From contig CM059623.1 of NCBI GenBank assembly GCA_030435675.1, positions 9,078,012 to 9,142,011 on the forward strand: 64,000 bases of DNA, read 5' to 3'. The notes under the pieces were generated by a model. The model had not been told where the DNA came from, made no database searches, and saw only the letters and a program-made list of their open reading frames with translations. The DNA is from Steinernema hermaphroditum. Its lineage: Eukaryota > Nematoda > Chromadorea > Rhabditida > Steinernematidae. Position 1 is the stretch's first letter; every line of letters starts with the position of its first letter. Both the position numbers and the translations under genes were made by a program. Below are positions 1 through 20,640 of the stretch, in pieces.

Positions 1-99
1 AATGAAGACAACTTATTGGAAAACCGATACATGTCGACAACCACGAATCAGGTTATAGTTTATCACATCTAATCGCTATACATAGAAAACAATTTAAAG

Positions 100-1743
100 T
101 TATTTCGGGGCGAGCATATCTTCGGGTCGCACCCACTTGTCGAACTGCTCAGCAGTCAGAATTCCGAGATTGATCGCTTCTTCCTTGAGCGTCGTGCCGT
201 TCTTGTGCGCGGTCTTGGCGATCTTCGCGGCGTTGTCGTATCCGATGTGTGGGTTCAGGGCGGTGACCAGCATGAGCGACTCCTTGAGGATCTTGTCGAT
301 GTTCGCTTTGTTGGCCACGATGCCGTCGACGCAGTGCTTGGAGAAAGAAACACAACCATCGGCGATCAGGCGCGTCGACTGGAGCACATTCTTAACCATA
401 AGGGGCTTGAAGACGTTGAGTTCGAAGTGTCCGTTCGAACCTCCTACAGTGACCGCCATCTAAATTGCAAATCCAATTAATTTACGTTCGGAATTCAAAT
501 ACATACTTGGTTACCAAATACTTGGGCACAGATCATGGTCAGCGATTCGCACTGGGTAGGGTTGACTTTTCCGGGCATAATCGAGCTTCCAGGCTCATTC
601 TCAGGGAGCGAAAGTTCTCCGAGTCCGCAGCGAGGTCCAGATCCGAGGAATCGGATATCGTTAGCGATCTTCATTAGGGACGTGGCAACAACGTTCAGGG
701 CTCCGTGGACTTCGACGAGAGCGTCATGGGCGGCAAGTGCCTCAAACTTGTTGGGGGCCGTAACGAATGGAAGTCCAGTGAGTTCAGCAACTTTGCTGAA
801 AATGACGCACTTCATAACGGTCAATTAGACGCAACTGACCCCGCAACTTTCTCTGCGAATCCAATACGAGTGTTCAGTCCAGTGCCGACGGCGGTGCCTC
901 CGGCCGCCAACTCGTACAGGCGCGGCAGAGCACTCTCCACTCTGGCAATTCCATTGTCCATCTGCTGCACGTAGGCACTGAACTCTTGTCCGAGAGTCAG
1001 TGGGACAGCATCTTGCGTGTGAGTGCGGCCAATCTTGATGATCTTCTCAAACTCCTTCGCCTTCGTCGCCAAGGAGTTTCTCAACGTCCGCATTGAGGGG
1101 AGCAGGCGGGAGTTGATTTCACGGGCAACAGCGATGTGCATAGCGGTCGGGAAGGTGTCGTTCGATGACTGCGACTTGTTGACGTGGTCATTCGGGTGGA
1201 CGGGGTTCTTCGATCCTAGCTCCCCGCCGAGAATCTCAATGGCGCGGTTCGAGATGACTTCGTTCACGTTCATGTTCGACTGCGTTCCGGAGCCAGTCTG
1301 CCAGACGACCAAGGGGAAGTGGTCGTCAAGCTTGCCCGCAATAACCTCATCTAGAACAGCAACATAAACGTATGCCAACTAGGTCATCTCTGATTACCTG
1401 CTGCCTGGGTGATCGCAGCAACGATCTTTTCTTCCAGTCCAAATTCTTTGTTGACGATTGCGGCAGCCTTCTTCAGAATGCCGAATGCATGCACGACGGG
1501 AATGGGCATGCGCTCTTCGGGTCCTCCAATCTTGAAGTTCATCATCGATCTAAAAAACCCCGTAGTCAGATTGATGTATAAGTAGTGTGTGAACTACCGT
1601 GCTGTTTGAGCTCCATAGTACTTGTCGGAGGGAACTTGGAGCTCTCCGAAAGTATCACGTTCGACGCGGAAGTTTCCGGATGCCATGGTGCGGGCGCTGG
1701 ACACAATGGCTGAACGACCGTTTACAACAGCACGAGACAACAT
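100..1743 (-). CDS. FH: Fumarate hydratase, class II, mitochondrial
   Basis: Hydrates fumarate to malate in the TCA cycle as a homotetramer. Five exons on the minus strand: 1743-1598, 1549-1398, 1350-840, 795-507, 459-100 (485 aa). All introns are GT-AG, 44-48 nt. The fumarase signature [13 protein letters not shown] is in exon 4. The conserved stretches [38 protein letters not shown] and [16 protein letters not shown] are in exon 3. The first residues ([10 protein letters not shown]...) are basic and hydroxyl-rich, as in a mitochondrial presequence; a second Met at residue 20 could give a cytosolic form. I chose the start because a TTTCAG acceptor abuts this ATG, so upstream in-frame codons are probably outron or intron. 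Length and motifs fit an intact enzyme. Confidence 0.96.
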
Positions 1744-2173
1744 CTGAAACGAAAACAGCGATAATTTGCCGTTCGCACGTCCGCCGCGCGCGTGTGTGGA
1801 AGAAGCAGAGTGCACGTCAGAGAGTGTCTCTACACGGTTAGCACACAGAGAGCGAAAGATTGCCCCTCCAACCCTCAAAACACGTTGAACCAAGTAATTT
1901 AAAGCAAAAACGAAGGATGCCCTCACCACGCCTAGAAACATACGCACACAAATCAGAAAATCAGAAGCGAATTCAGAGCGAAGTGAAAGGCAAATCTTAA
2001 AATTGAAAAAATTGTAGAATTGTAGAAATGCCTGTCCTGGGGCGCTCTTTCGTAGCAGAAATTTAAGAAAAGAGCAAATATTTACCAACGCGGAAATTAT
2101 TGATATCAGCGACGAGCAAATTATTTTTTAAAAATTCAGATCATCACGGCAACGTTTTGAGCACAGTAGTAAG

Positions 2174-2395
2174 ATGCGTCCAAATGTGGGAGTTGTTTCG
2201 CTTGTTATTTGGATCTTTCGAGGTAAACTGCCGAACCTTCAGATATTTTGCTGAATTTTCACTGTTCTTCTAGCCGTTTCGTGTGCGAGTAATGAAATCA
2301 ATGGTGGTGTGATCTCATCTCACGGTCAACTGAAATTCAACATATCTAAAACTTCCATAATTTGCCTCAAGTGGCCCAAACTACGACCGCAATAA
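2174..2395 (+). CDS. Possible small secreted protein, unrecognised
   Basis: A two-exon reading frame, 2174-2222 and 2274-2395, joined across a GTAAAC...TTCTAG intron of 51 nt, encodes 56 aa. The first 20 residues (MRPNVGVVSLVIWIFRAVSC) look like a signal peptide. The rest has no motif I recognise. Support is only the intron signals and the hydrophobic N-terminus, so it could be chance. It lies between FH and the next small frame. Confidence 0.3.
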
Positions 2396-2413
2396 ATTAC
2401 TTGGCTTCGCTAA

Positions 2414-2720
<307 letters not shown>

Positions 2721-3523
2721 AAACAACGCCGATTTACAACTCACCCATCGGCCGCGCGCGTGTAGAAGCAGCAGAATGCGTTTCGAAAAGAGCTTTTAAA
2801 CGCTCAACCCACAAAGAACGAACAGCCTATGCCCCTGCAGCCCTCCAGTTCGGCACGTAGTACCCAGTAAACCCCAAACTGTGCAATTGCAAAGGACAGT
2901 TCCAGAAGCAGCTGATGCGTGATTTGCAAAAGCTCCAGCAAAAAAAAATCTTTCCAGTGGAAGCCGCTGGAAGCGAAGGCTCCGGAATGAAGAGTGTGAA
3001 GGGGCGGAGCTTCGCCGCTGCGAGCCTCCAGACGAGACAGAAAAGGAGTTTTCGTGGCAAGACCGTTACTTCGAATGTCGAGCGCGCGAGAAAGTGTTGT
3101 TCGAACGCCGCGCGACGTGTAAACCGTAATTGTGCAAACAACTTTGACTTTTGATCGCTGTGCTTGGAAACACCGTTTATTCCTCCTTTGCAAATAGATG
3201 CAATTTAGGCGCAGCTTTAGCAGCGGTGCAGCGCATACGCAGAATGAGTTTAAAAAAAGCGTTGTGCCGTTTTGGAACCTGCTTGCGGATGAACCTCTGC
3301 TGAGTTTTGTATCGAGTTGTAACTGGCTGTTATGAACTATGGAACTTCAGCTTCTTATTATAAACGAGACGGAGGCAGGTGCGTGCAGATGAGAGACGTC
3401 TCTCACAGATGGCTGCTTCCAAGAAGTCTCTCCCTATAAGTCTGTCTCGTGTCTTATTCGGCTCATTTTTGTATTTCGCATCGAAGGAACCGGTCGTTCC
3501 TTCATTCGTTCATGGAGGTGACC

Positions 3524-6500
3524 ATGCCTGTTCCAGGGGTTAAAGACGCCATGGCGTCGATTCCGGTTAAGGTCTGCGTACGCGTTCGACCTTTAAGCGG
3601 AAAAGAACAGCGCGAGGGCAGCAAAGAATGCCTCGAGTTTCATGGAGACACTCAGGTATGCATTTTATTGCGTTTTTCTGCAAAACTGAAAGGTTCATTT
3701 TAAGGTTGCTATTAGTGGACGGTTTTTCGCATTCGACCACATCTTCAACCCACGGTCGTCTCAAGACAACGTTTACGACGCTTGCGCGAGCCATTTGATT
3801 GAGAACTTATTCAAAGGTAAGCGCTGTGTCAAACGTTTAATGCATAAGCTTTATTACAGGGTTTAACTGCACGATTCTCGCATATGGCCAAACCGGTAGT
3901 GGCAAGACTTTTACAATGGGAACAGAAGAAACCACGGATTCCATCAGCTCCGCTGCCAGAGGGATAATTCCTCGAATGGTGGAGAGCATATTCACTCGCG
4001 TTGCAGCGATGGAAGATCCGTCACTGTTCACCGTGGCCGTTTCAATGCTTGAGATTTACGACGAGAAGGTCTACGATTTGTTAGGAGAGCAGCGAAGTGA
4101 ACCGCTGGCGATTCGCGAAAACAACAAGGGCGTCTACGTATGAGATAAAATGTTTGAAATTCTCAAAAACAGTTTTCTTCAGGTTCAAGAATTGTCTGTG
4201 AATTCAGTAAGATCTTTGACGGATACAATGAGATATCTCGAGAGAGGTTGCGGACTACGCAAGAAAGGTGGAACTGCCATGAACGAACAGTCTTCGAGGT
4301 CACATGCTGTGTTTTCAGTCGTTGTGCAGAAAACTGAAGATGACGAGTTAGTTTACCTTCGAATAATGTTGGTTACGTGAAACTTTTTAAGAGCGCCAAG
4401 TTTCGAAGCCAAGCTGCATCTTGTCGACTTAGCTGGTTCCGAGCGACTCAAGAAAACTATGGCGGAAGGTGAACGGAAAAAGGAAGGCATTCGCATCAAC
4501 GAAGGTCTCCTGGCGCTTGGAAATGTTATTTCCGCGCTATCCGACGGACTAAAACATATTCCATATCGAAATTCGTGCATCACAAGGATTCTTCAGGGTT
4601 AGTCAAGAAGCAACTTCGCAACTATTAATTGCTCCATCCTCAGATTCGCTGGGCGGAAACAGCTACACAGTTATGATTGCATGCGTTTCTCCAGCAGAAT
4701 CCAACAACGAGGAAACTTTGAGCACGCTTCGTTACGCTGACCGCACCAAGAAGATCAAGAACAACCCAGTCGTCAACACGGATCCCACGTCAGCAGCGCT
4801 CAAGCAGCTTCAAGAAGAGAATCGCGCTCTGAAACGGGAAATTCTTCGCTTGAAGGCCTCTGCCCCTGAAAGAGAAATCGACTCTGACGAAGATGAGGCT
4901 CTTGACCCAGTCACTAGCAGCGATGCAGAGATGGAAAAAAAGGTCGTCGAATTGGAGGAGATGTGCTACCGTCATCTCAAGGAGAAGGCCGATCTCGTGT
5001 CCAAGCATCTTCAGGCAACTGATTTGGTTGAAAAGCTAAATGCAAAAATTGAATCTGCTCGCGCATTATTAGAGTAAGAGAAAGGATCTGTCGACAAGTT
5101 AAATAATTGATACACTTCCTTTTTAGAAACGTCAATGAAGACAACATCAATGAACTTAAAGAGCTCATGTGCGTTGAGGTTGAAGAGATAAATGTATCCT
5201 CGCACTCCATACAGGCTGAAGTAAGCAGCTTATTTTACGAGTGCTTCGTACACAGATAATTTCAGGACGCTATGGACGATCAAGACCATTCCATCGAAGT
5301 TGTTGTGCAGTCTATCCATTCCATCAATGGCGACGTTGAACGGCTAAAGGATATGGTCGAAGCTCGCCAGAAGGCTGTCGTTGAAGCTGCAGAGAAAAAC
5401 GAAAAGTTCTCTCAACAGTACAACGAAAGTCGCGAAGAGATCAGAAAATTGAATGCTGAAATTAACAAGCTGCTTGAGGAGAAGGAGTCATTGAACCGAA
5501 AGCTTAGAGAAATAACTAACTGCGGAAAGTAAGGTGCACTTTGCGAGTTCACGCACTGTACCACACTATTCAGAGTTAGTGACGAATATAGAAGGCGCTT
5601 AAAGGAGCTTGAGCGCGAGCAGTTCGCTTTGAAGCTGAAGCTGAAAGAGTACGCAAGATACGAGTCGTTGAAGAAAGAAAGCGACAAAGCTCTCGCTCGA
5701 GCCCGGTCCGAACTCGAAAGTGCAAAGAAGATGCGTGTCGACATGACGAAAAAGCTTCGCATCGAATCTGCTAAGTATATGCGAATGAAAACGCTTCTGG
5801 ACCGTGCAAGTGCGCAAATTCAACGTGCAGAACGCAAACGCGAATTTGAAGCTGCGGCGTCAAAGAGAACTCATGAAATGCAGCTGAACGTCATGCGTCG
5901 GAAACTTGCTGATGCGCAAGCTCAGGCGAAGCGATTGCAGATGCAGTTCTCCAAGCAAAGGAATAAGGCGCGAAAGAATGTTGATGTTCCTGTACGTGGC
6001 ATTTGCCCATTTTTCATAGCACATGCGTGTTTGTAGGCTTATGTCAAAGGAGAACTCGACGTTGCCGTGAATATTTGGGAGACCGAACAAGTGCTGAAGC
6101 AGTATGCTGAACAGCGCAAGAAGCTCGAAGCTCAGCGCAAACGTCTGCACCAGCAGCAAAAATGCGAGCCTTTTAGTAAGGTTTGTTCGGTGTGTCCAGC
6201 TTCTCCACTTGTCCATTCCACATGTGAGTCATGTGCTCATACATGTGTTCATTCCACCGTGCTCGCACTCTTTCCTTACGCCATTTGCACGCTTATTGTT
6301 GCGGCTTTTTCCTGTGTTACTGTCATTCAAGTGTATTTGTTTCAGAGACGGAAGACCGATGTTTCTCCTCCCAAGGAAGATAGCGACGATATTGAGGGCG
6401 AGCTTAACGCACTGCAGCACGCCATTGACGTTAGGTATCAGTATCATTCGAAACGGACTATTTTTAAAGTACTGCCGCACTTGCAGGCAACAGGAGATTG

Positions 6501-7106
6501 CACAACTCGAAGAGCGCTGTACTGAGCACAGGAAGAATCCAGACGATAGGTGGAAAGTCTTTGACACCATCGAGTTGTGCTATGTAGCACTGAAGAACCT
6601 CTTCGAACTAGGTGAAAAATCTCGAATTGATGGCGTTGTGAAAAACAAGAAGATAACCGAACTCGGCAGAGAATTGAAGGAAAAAAATGAAGAGATACAA
6701 GATCTGATAAGAAGCGGCAGGACCAGAAGGGTTTCGGAATCAGTGGATATCTCCTCGGACAATATCGTCGACCACAAAAGACGCCGTGGAAGTCGAGTTC
6801 TGCGTCATGGCTATGTCGACACTCTTGAAGCGATTCCTGATGAAGGTGACGTATCCTTTGAAGACAGGAATGATGAGAAATTTCCAACTCCTACCGAATA
6901 CAGGTATTGAGGGTCAGATGACATCCTGTTCTTCACTTCTTTTCTTTAGGGTGAGACGCCGCGATATTAAACCAGTTATGGAGACAAAGTTGGACTTTGA
7001 CCAAGACCAAGATGAAGATGTGGAGAACCTGGGAAGTCCTCTCGGTGGAAGTATACTGAGTAGCGCTAAGCGTTTGAAGACTCAAATTGATTTAACCGAT
7101 GCATGA
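3524..7106 (+). CDS. Kinesin-4 family motor (chromokinesin-like)
   Basis: Plus-end microtubule motor of the KIF4/KLP-19 type, expected to act on chromosome arms and the central spindle. Thirteen exons: 3524-3655, 3705-3816, 3860-4137, 4183-4346, 4392-4597, 4644-5073, 5127-5220, 5266-5528, 5574-5991, 6037-6180, 6346-6434, 6487-6903, 6950-7106 (967 aa). The motor domain comes first: P-loop GQTGSGKT (about 91-98), switch [12 protein letters not shown], switch [11 protein letters not shown], and the neck-side [12 protein letters not shown] long coiled coil follows. The tail is acidic, then basic ([15 protein letters not shown]), without the cysteine-rich domain of vertebrate KIF4. In-frame ATGs at 3512 and 3551 are alternative starts. 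I infer kinesin-4 rather than another class from the order NNPVVNTDP after the motor. The stop lies 147 bp before POLQ on the same strand. Confidence 0.93.
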
Positions 7107-7174
7107 CAGCGGGCGGGTATTCTATGTCGATAAATGTTTCTATCTCTTCGTACAACTTCTGTTCTGTTAACAGC

Positions 7175-7180
7175 AATAAA
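7175..7180 (+). terminator. AATAAA poly(A) signal of the kinesin gene
   Basis: AATAAA lies 68 nt past the kinesin stop and 74 nt before the POLQ start. That spacing resembles the cleavage-to-trans-splice distance in nematode operons. Confidence 0.55.
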
Positions 7181-7241
7181 TAGGCTAGCTGGCCATGAGA
7201 TGTTTTTAGAACTTGGAATTGATATCACACGTGACCATTGA

Positions 7242-16846
<9,605 letters not shown>

Positions 16847-16867
16847 TGTATATGCTTTTTGGGTATA

Positions 16868-16873
16868 AATAAA
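16868..16873 (+). terminator. AATAAA poly(A) signal of POLQ
   Basis: AATAAA 22 nt after the POLQ stop; overlapping second A-rich copy follows. Confidence 0.6.
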
Positions 16874-16939
16874 TACTGTACAGAATTAATCGGTTGGTAT
16901 CGATGTTGTGAATCGGGTCGGCCACAGCCGCCATAGCTC

Positions 16940-17461
16940 ACAAGGGAACATCCCCAAGTGTCCGACGAGTTAGGAGCTGAGATGTGGCGCGGCTTGTAGA
17001 CGGTCTTCTAACTAAGAAAACGCACATAGTCTCACCGGCCATAGATCAGTCGGGCTACCATAAAGATGGTCATGAAGTTGCAAAAAATTGTAAGGTCTCC
17101 TGGTGCGATGTCCCTGACTAGTCAGAATATACGGTATTTTTGTCCGATTTTGGACGGGGTTTTTAAGGATTTCGGCATTTAGAGCCAAAATTAACATTAC
17201 CAGTTAACAACCATGTTCTTTTAGCAAGAAAAGGGGTCAAAAAATGACAAAAAACTGACATGAAAACCGTATATTCTGACGAGTCAGGGACATCGCACCA
17301 GGAGACCTTACAATTTTTTGCAACTTCATGACCATCTTTATGGTAGCCCGACTGATTTATGGCCGGTGAGACTATGTGCGTTTTCTTAGTTAGAAGACCG
17401 CCTACAAGCCGCGCCACATCTCAGCTCCTAACTCGTCGGGCACTTGGGGATGTTCCCTTGT
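16940..17461. mobile_element. Long inverted-repeat (foldback) element, about 520 bp
   Basis: Two arms of roughly 190 bp (16940-17135 and 17276-17461) are near-perfect reverse complements. Both outer ends read ACAAGGGAACA in inverted orientation, and the arms share blocks such as CGACGAGTTAGGAGCTGAG. A spacer of about 140 bp separates them. There is no transposase frame. I did not find a clear target-site duplication. It may be a non-autonomous foldback element or a head-to-head duplication. The right arm touches the tRNA-like sequence. Confidence 0.7.
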
Positions 17462-17522
17462 CAGTCGATTGGAGCGTGGGTCTAATAAACCCAAGGTCGC
17501 AGGTTCGACCCCTGCTGAGGGA
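17454..17522 (+). pseudogene. tRNA-Ile(AAT)-like sequence with a shortened D arm
   Basis: The 69-nt sequence folds as an acceptor stem (TCCCTTG with TGAGGGA, two G-U pairs), a perfect 5-bp anticodon stem TGGGT/ACCCA with loop CTAATAA (anticodon AAT), and a perfect 5-bp T stem GCAGG/CCTGC around TTCGACC. The B box GGTTCGACCCC is intact. The D-arm region is only 16 nt and cannot form a normal D stem, so I call it degenerate. Its first bases coincide with the end of the inverted repeat. Confidence 0.55.
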
Positions 17523-18820
17523 AACTTTTTGGTCAGTGCATGAAAGCTCGTTGAGACATAGAATTTCTTTCCAAAAAGCTTTTATATTACGGTGCCCTCT
17601 TGCTCAAAACATGATTTTTGAGAAAATGACACAAAACTGCAAAAATGATTCTGATCTCGGGCGGGCACAATGTTTTCCTTCTCGTTGTTTTCAAATCAAC
17701 ACACACCCTCTTCGCCCTCCACAAACAGACACTGACAAACAAATATAGTGATTGCAGTTGTCTGCAGCGCTTGTGTGGTAGACAGATGCGGAAGTGTCTG
17801 TGTGAGGGGAGGAGTGGATTTTTGCGATATATTGTATGTTCCCTTCCTGAGTAGTTCCCCCATCCCTACCCTCCCTCACTTACCCTCCCTATGCCTCATC
17901 TGCTCAAGTTGGTTCAGATGTTTATCCTTCGCGCGTACTCTGCGAGTGTGTTTGTTGGCGCAACATAACGTCGGTGCCGATCGGCGCCGCAAATAAACAA
18001 CTCCGTCCCTAAACAGCGTCGAAGTGCAAACGTCGCCTGCCCAAACAGCCTGACTCACTTGCAGCTGCCTTCCTTCCTGAAAAGGCCAGCTCTCTGACCA
18101 ATTCGGGTTCAGCTGACTCAGTGCCATTTCCACTACGAGCATCATGAAACACCTTGAGTTCACGCCTGATCGGGCGAGGTTAATGGAATGACGCCATTTC
18201 CAGAGTGAGAAGAGGACCAGAAAGGAGTTGCCTACATAAGATCTCTGGGTCGAGAACATTGAAATCAGTGGGAAAAGACGTCAGAGGAGTGTAAAACTAG
18301 GAACAACTACTTCTAGTCAGAGTGTGGCTAGTGAACGAGCACACTTAGAAGGAGTAGAGTCAAGGCCGCTGAAGATGCTTTTTGCAGAAATAAAAAGTTT
18401 CACCTTGAGTCGGAAAAAGGCGCCTGAAGCCGAGCTCAAGAAGTGAGTTTCTGAGAAACGGGATCCGATCTAGATGGACGGGGATGTCTAGTTTGTGTCG
18501 TGGTGGACAGAAGGTTACTATGTGGAAGGTGTAATAGTTCAGTTCCAAGAGCTCTTACGTAGTAACTCTAAGTACGACGCTCTCTCTCTCTTGATTTATC
18601 ACCTTTGGATTCAGAGATCAATTCTTCTGCTCTACTGCCACAAAAAAACAGTCAGAACGAATTACTCTCACGTGTATGGAGAGTACCGATGGCAACCAAG
18701 CAGTCGGTTATCAAACAATCAATTGAGTAGGTCTGTTTTAAGAATTTGTTCCCTGGAATACTGATATCCCTACCAATACCCTGGAATTCGCGCCCTCCAG
18801 GTACTAAAAGCCAATTAGCC
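17523..18820. other. No gene seen
   Basis: No homologous protein, intron chain or RNA gene is evident on either strand. Short open frames here lack recognisable motifs. The sequence is of mixed composition with small T-rich and pyrimidine-rich runs. Confidence 0.6.
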
Positions 18821-19115
18821 TGTAGCCCTGCGGGCTGCAAGATTGGTGCTCATGGATAGGGCTGAAGTTGGGGCTAAAAAACTGTAGCTCTGCGGGTGGC
18901 AAGATTGGTGCTCATGCAAATGGCTGAAGTTGGGGCCAAAAAACTGTAGCCCTGCGGGCAGCGAGAAACCATAGCCCTGCGGGCGGCAAGACACCATAGT
19001 CCTGCGGGCGGCAAGATTGGCGCTCATGCAAAAAGCTGAAGTTGGGGCCTAAAACTGTAGCCCTGCGGGCGGCAAGATTGGCGCTCATGAAAATGGCTAA
19101 AGTGGGCGAAAAAAC
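18821..19115. repeat. Minisatellite, unit about 62 bp, four long and two short units
   Basis: Units start with TGTAGCCCTGCGGGCGGCAA, continue with GATTGGCGCTCATG, and end in a GCTGAAGTTGGGGCCAAAAAAC-like stretch. Two middle units are truncated after the GC-rich half (near 18950 and 18975). Units differ by scattered substitutions, so the array is not freshly expanded. Confidence 0.8.
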
Positions 19116-20249
19116 TGTAAAGTTTCAGGAAACTCGAACCGAAAACACTGCTGGTTACAAAATAGGCAAAAAATCACTCAAAAACAGCAAAAAAAACTCC
19201 AAGCCTCCTTATTTTGTGTGGTGTTTCCGCCGTGCGCACGGAAAAACACTCACACACACAGACCACCGGACCCGTCGGTTCTCCATTTATATATAGGGGA
19301 TACATACGAAAAAAGGACATTTTGGGGCCTCTATCTGTAGAGTTCCATCATTCACTCCCCCAGAAGTCAGTAGAAGTCTAGAAAGCCATTTCCGAGGGCA
19401 TCCCACGTGCTGTCCGCTTCTTCTTTTTATTTCGACCGTGTCTGGGTGCTCTCGAAAATGACTTTCTAGACGTCTGTCTAGATACACACCCTGTACTTCT
19501 TTTATAGAGGTACTTGCTACTCCTGGCGCGACTGTTTGTCCAGCGTAGGCTGCATCTCTAAGTGCAAAGAGGCATGTGTACGGTGTGGGTGCTCTTATTT
19601 GTTAAGGGCGCGACGTCAGTCAACAGACGAATTACCATCTATGGTATTTTGAGAAAAGAGATATTTTAAAAAGGAAAAATGGGATTCCTGATCCACGAAG
19701 TTTCGAAGCTCTGTAGTTCCAACGTCTTGCCAAGAAGATCGTCAATTTTAAGCTCTTCTTCGAAGTCACGCAGAATGTTGCGTATCCAAAAAATTCTCTT
19801 CAAAATGCAGTTCATAGAGGATTCCGGGATCAGTGACTCTAAATAAATCATATGCTCGCCCCAAAAACATTTCGATCTTCCTGCAAAGAGCGCTTGTAAG
19901 TCGTTCGGAGGAAGACCAAGTTTTGATCAAGTGCTGAGTGTTTTGTTTACCCTTTGAATCACAATCACGAGGCGTTCCAATCGTCTTCGGTTTCACGCTC
20001 TGCGGGCGAGGGCAAAACATCGCTTGGTGGATCACTGGTTCGTATCAAACGAGAACGATAAAACGGCCCTAGTATGCATTACTATTTGTGATGGTCTTCT
20101 GATCCCTTCATGAGGATCGGCGCTCCTAAAAGACCACTTCCGAGTTCAAAAAGTGCACTCCCATCCATTCATACGGCGTGTCATGACCGCATGTCTTTAC
20201 ACAGTCCGTGTCACTTCCGCATTTCCGCCATTCACTCGCCTTGTGGGCG
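19116..20249. other. No gene seen
   Basis: Short frames only, none with recognisable motifs. A few palindromic stretches but no complete element could be delimited. Confidence 0.55.
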
Positions 20250-20257
20250 TCTGTGAG

Positions 20258-20632
20258 TAGAGTTGTCATCGGGTCGAACCCGAAAATCCTCATTTTTTGC
20301 AGTACGGACCAATTTTGAAGTCCAATCGAGAAACTTCCAAGTGCGCTGGTTTCGCCCCAACGTCGCGGCCCAGAATAGTCAAAAAATTTGACCGAGGAAC
20401 GAAAAAGTCCATTCAAAAATTTTCGGGTTCAGATTTTCGGGTTCGGGTTCGGGTTTTTCGGGTTTCACCCCTAATTGGACCTTGTTTTGCTGCGCGGTCA
20501 AATTTTTTTGATTATGCTGGGCCGCGACGTTGGGGCGAAGCCAGCGCACTTGAAAGTTTCTCGTTTCGACTACAAAATTGGTCCGTACTGCAAAAAATGC
20601 GAATTTTCGGGTTCGACCCGATGACAACTCTA
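20258..20632. mobile_element. MITE with inverted termini and 8-bp target duplication (hAT-like)
   Basis: A 375-bp element begins TAGAGTTGTCATCGGG and ends with its reverse complement. The matching arms extend well beyond 100 bp with some divergence. The identical 8-bp word TCTGTGAG flanks it at 20250-20257 and 20633-20640. An 8-bp duplication is typical of hAT-superfamily insertions. The centre has GGGTTC/CGGGTT short tandem copies. No transposase frame, so it is non-autonomous. Confidence 0.8.
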
Positions 20633-20640
20633 TCTGTGAG

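Noticed and set aside
2898..3154. Segment reading KQLMRDLQKLQ, resembling the start of a ubiquitin-conjugating enzyme
   Set aside because: Only about ten residues fit, nothing of the catalytic core follows, so chance or a tiny relic.
6104..6910. Single 268-codon open frame across kinesin exons 10-12
   Set aside because: Its middle translates the two introns 6181-6345 and 6435-6486; the spliced coiled-coil frame is consistent with the rest of the kinesin.
17454..17522. Functional tRNA-Ile gene
   Set aside because: The D-arm region is too short to form a normal D stem, so I list it as degenerate.
18821..19115. CRISPR-like array
   Set aside because: Units are directly adjacent variants without unique spacers; it is a minisatellite in a eukaryotic genome.
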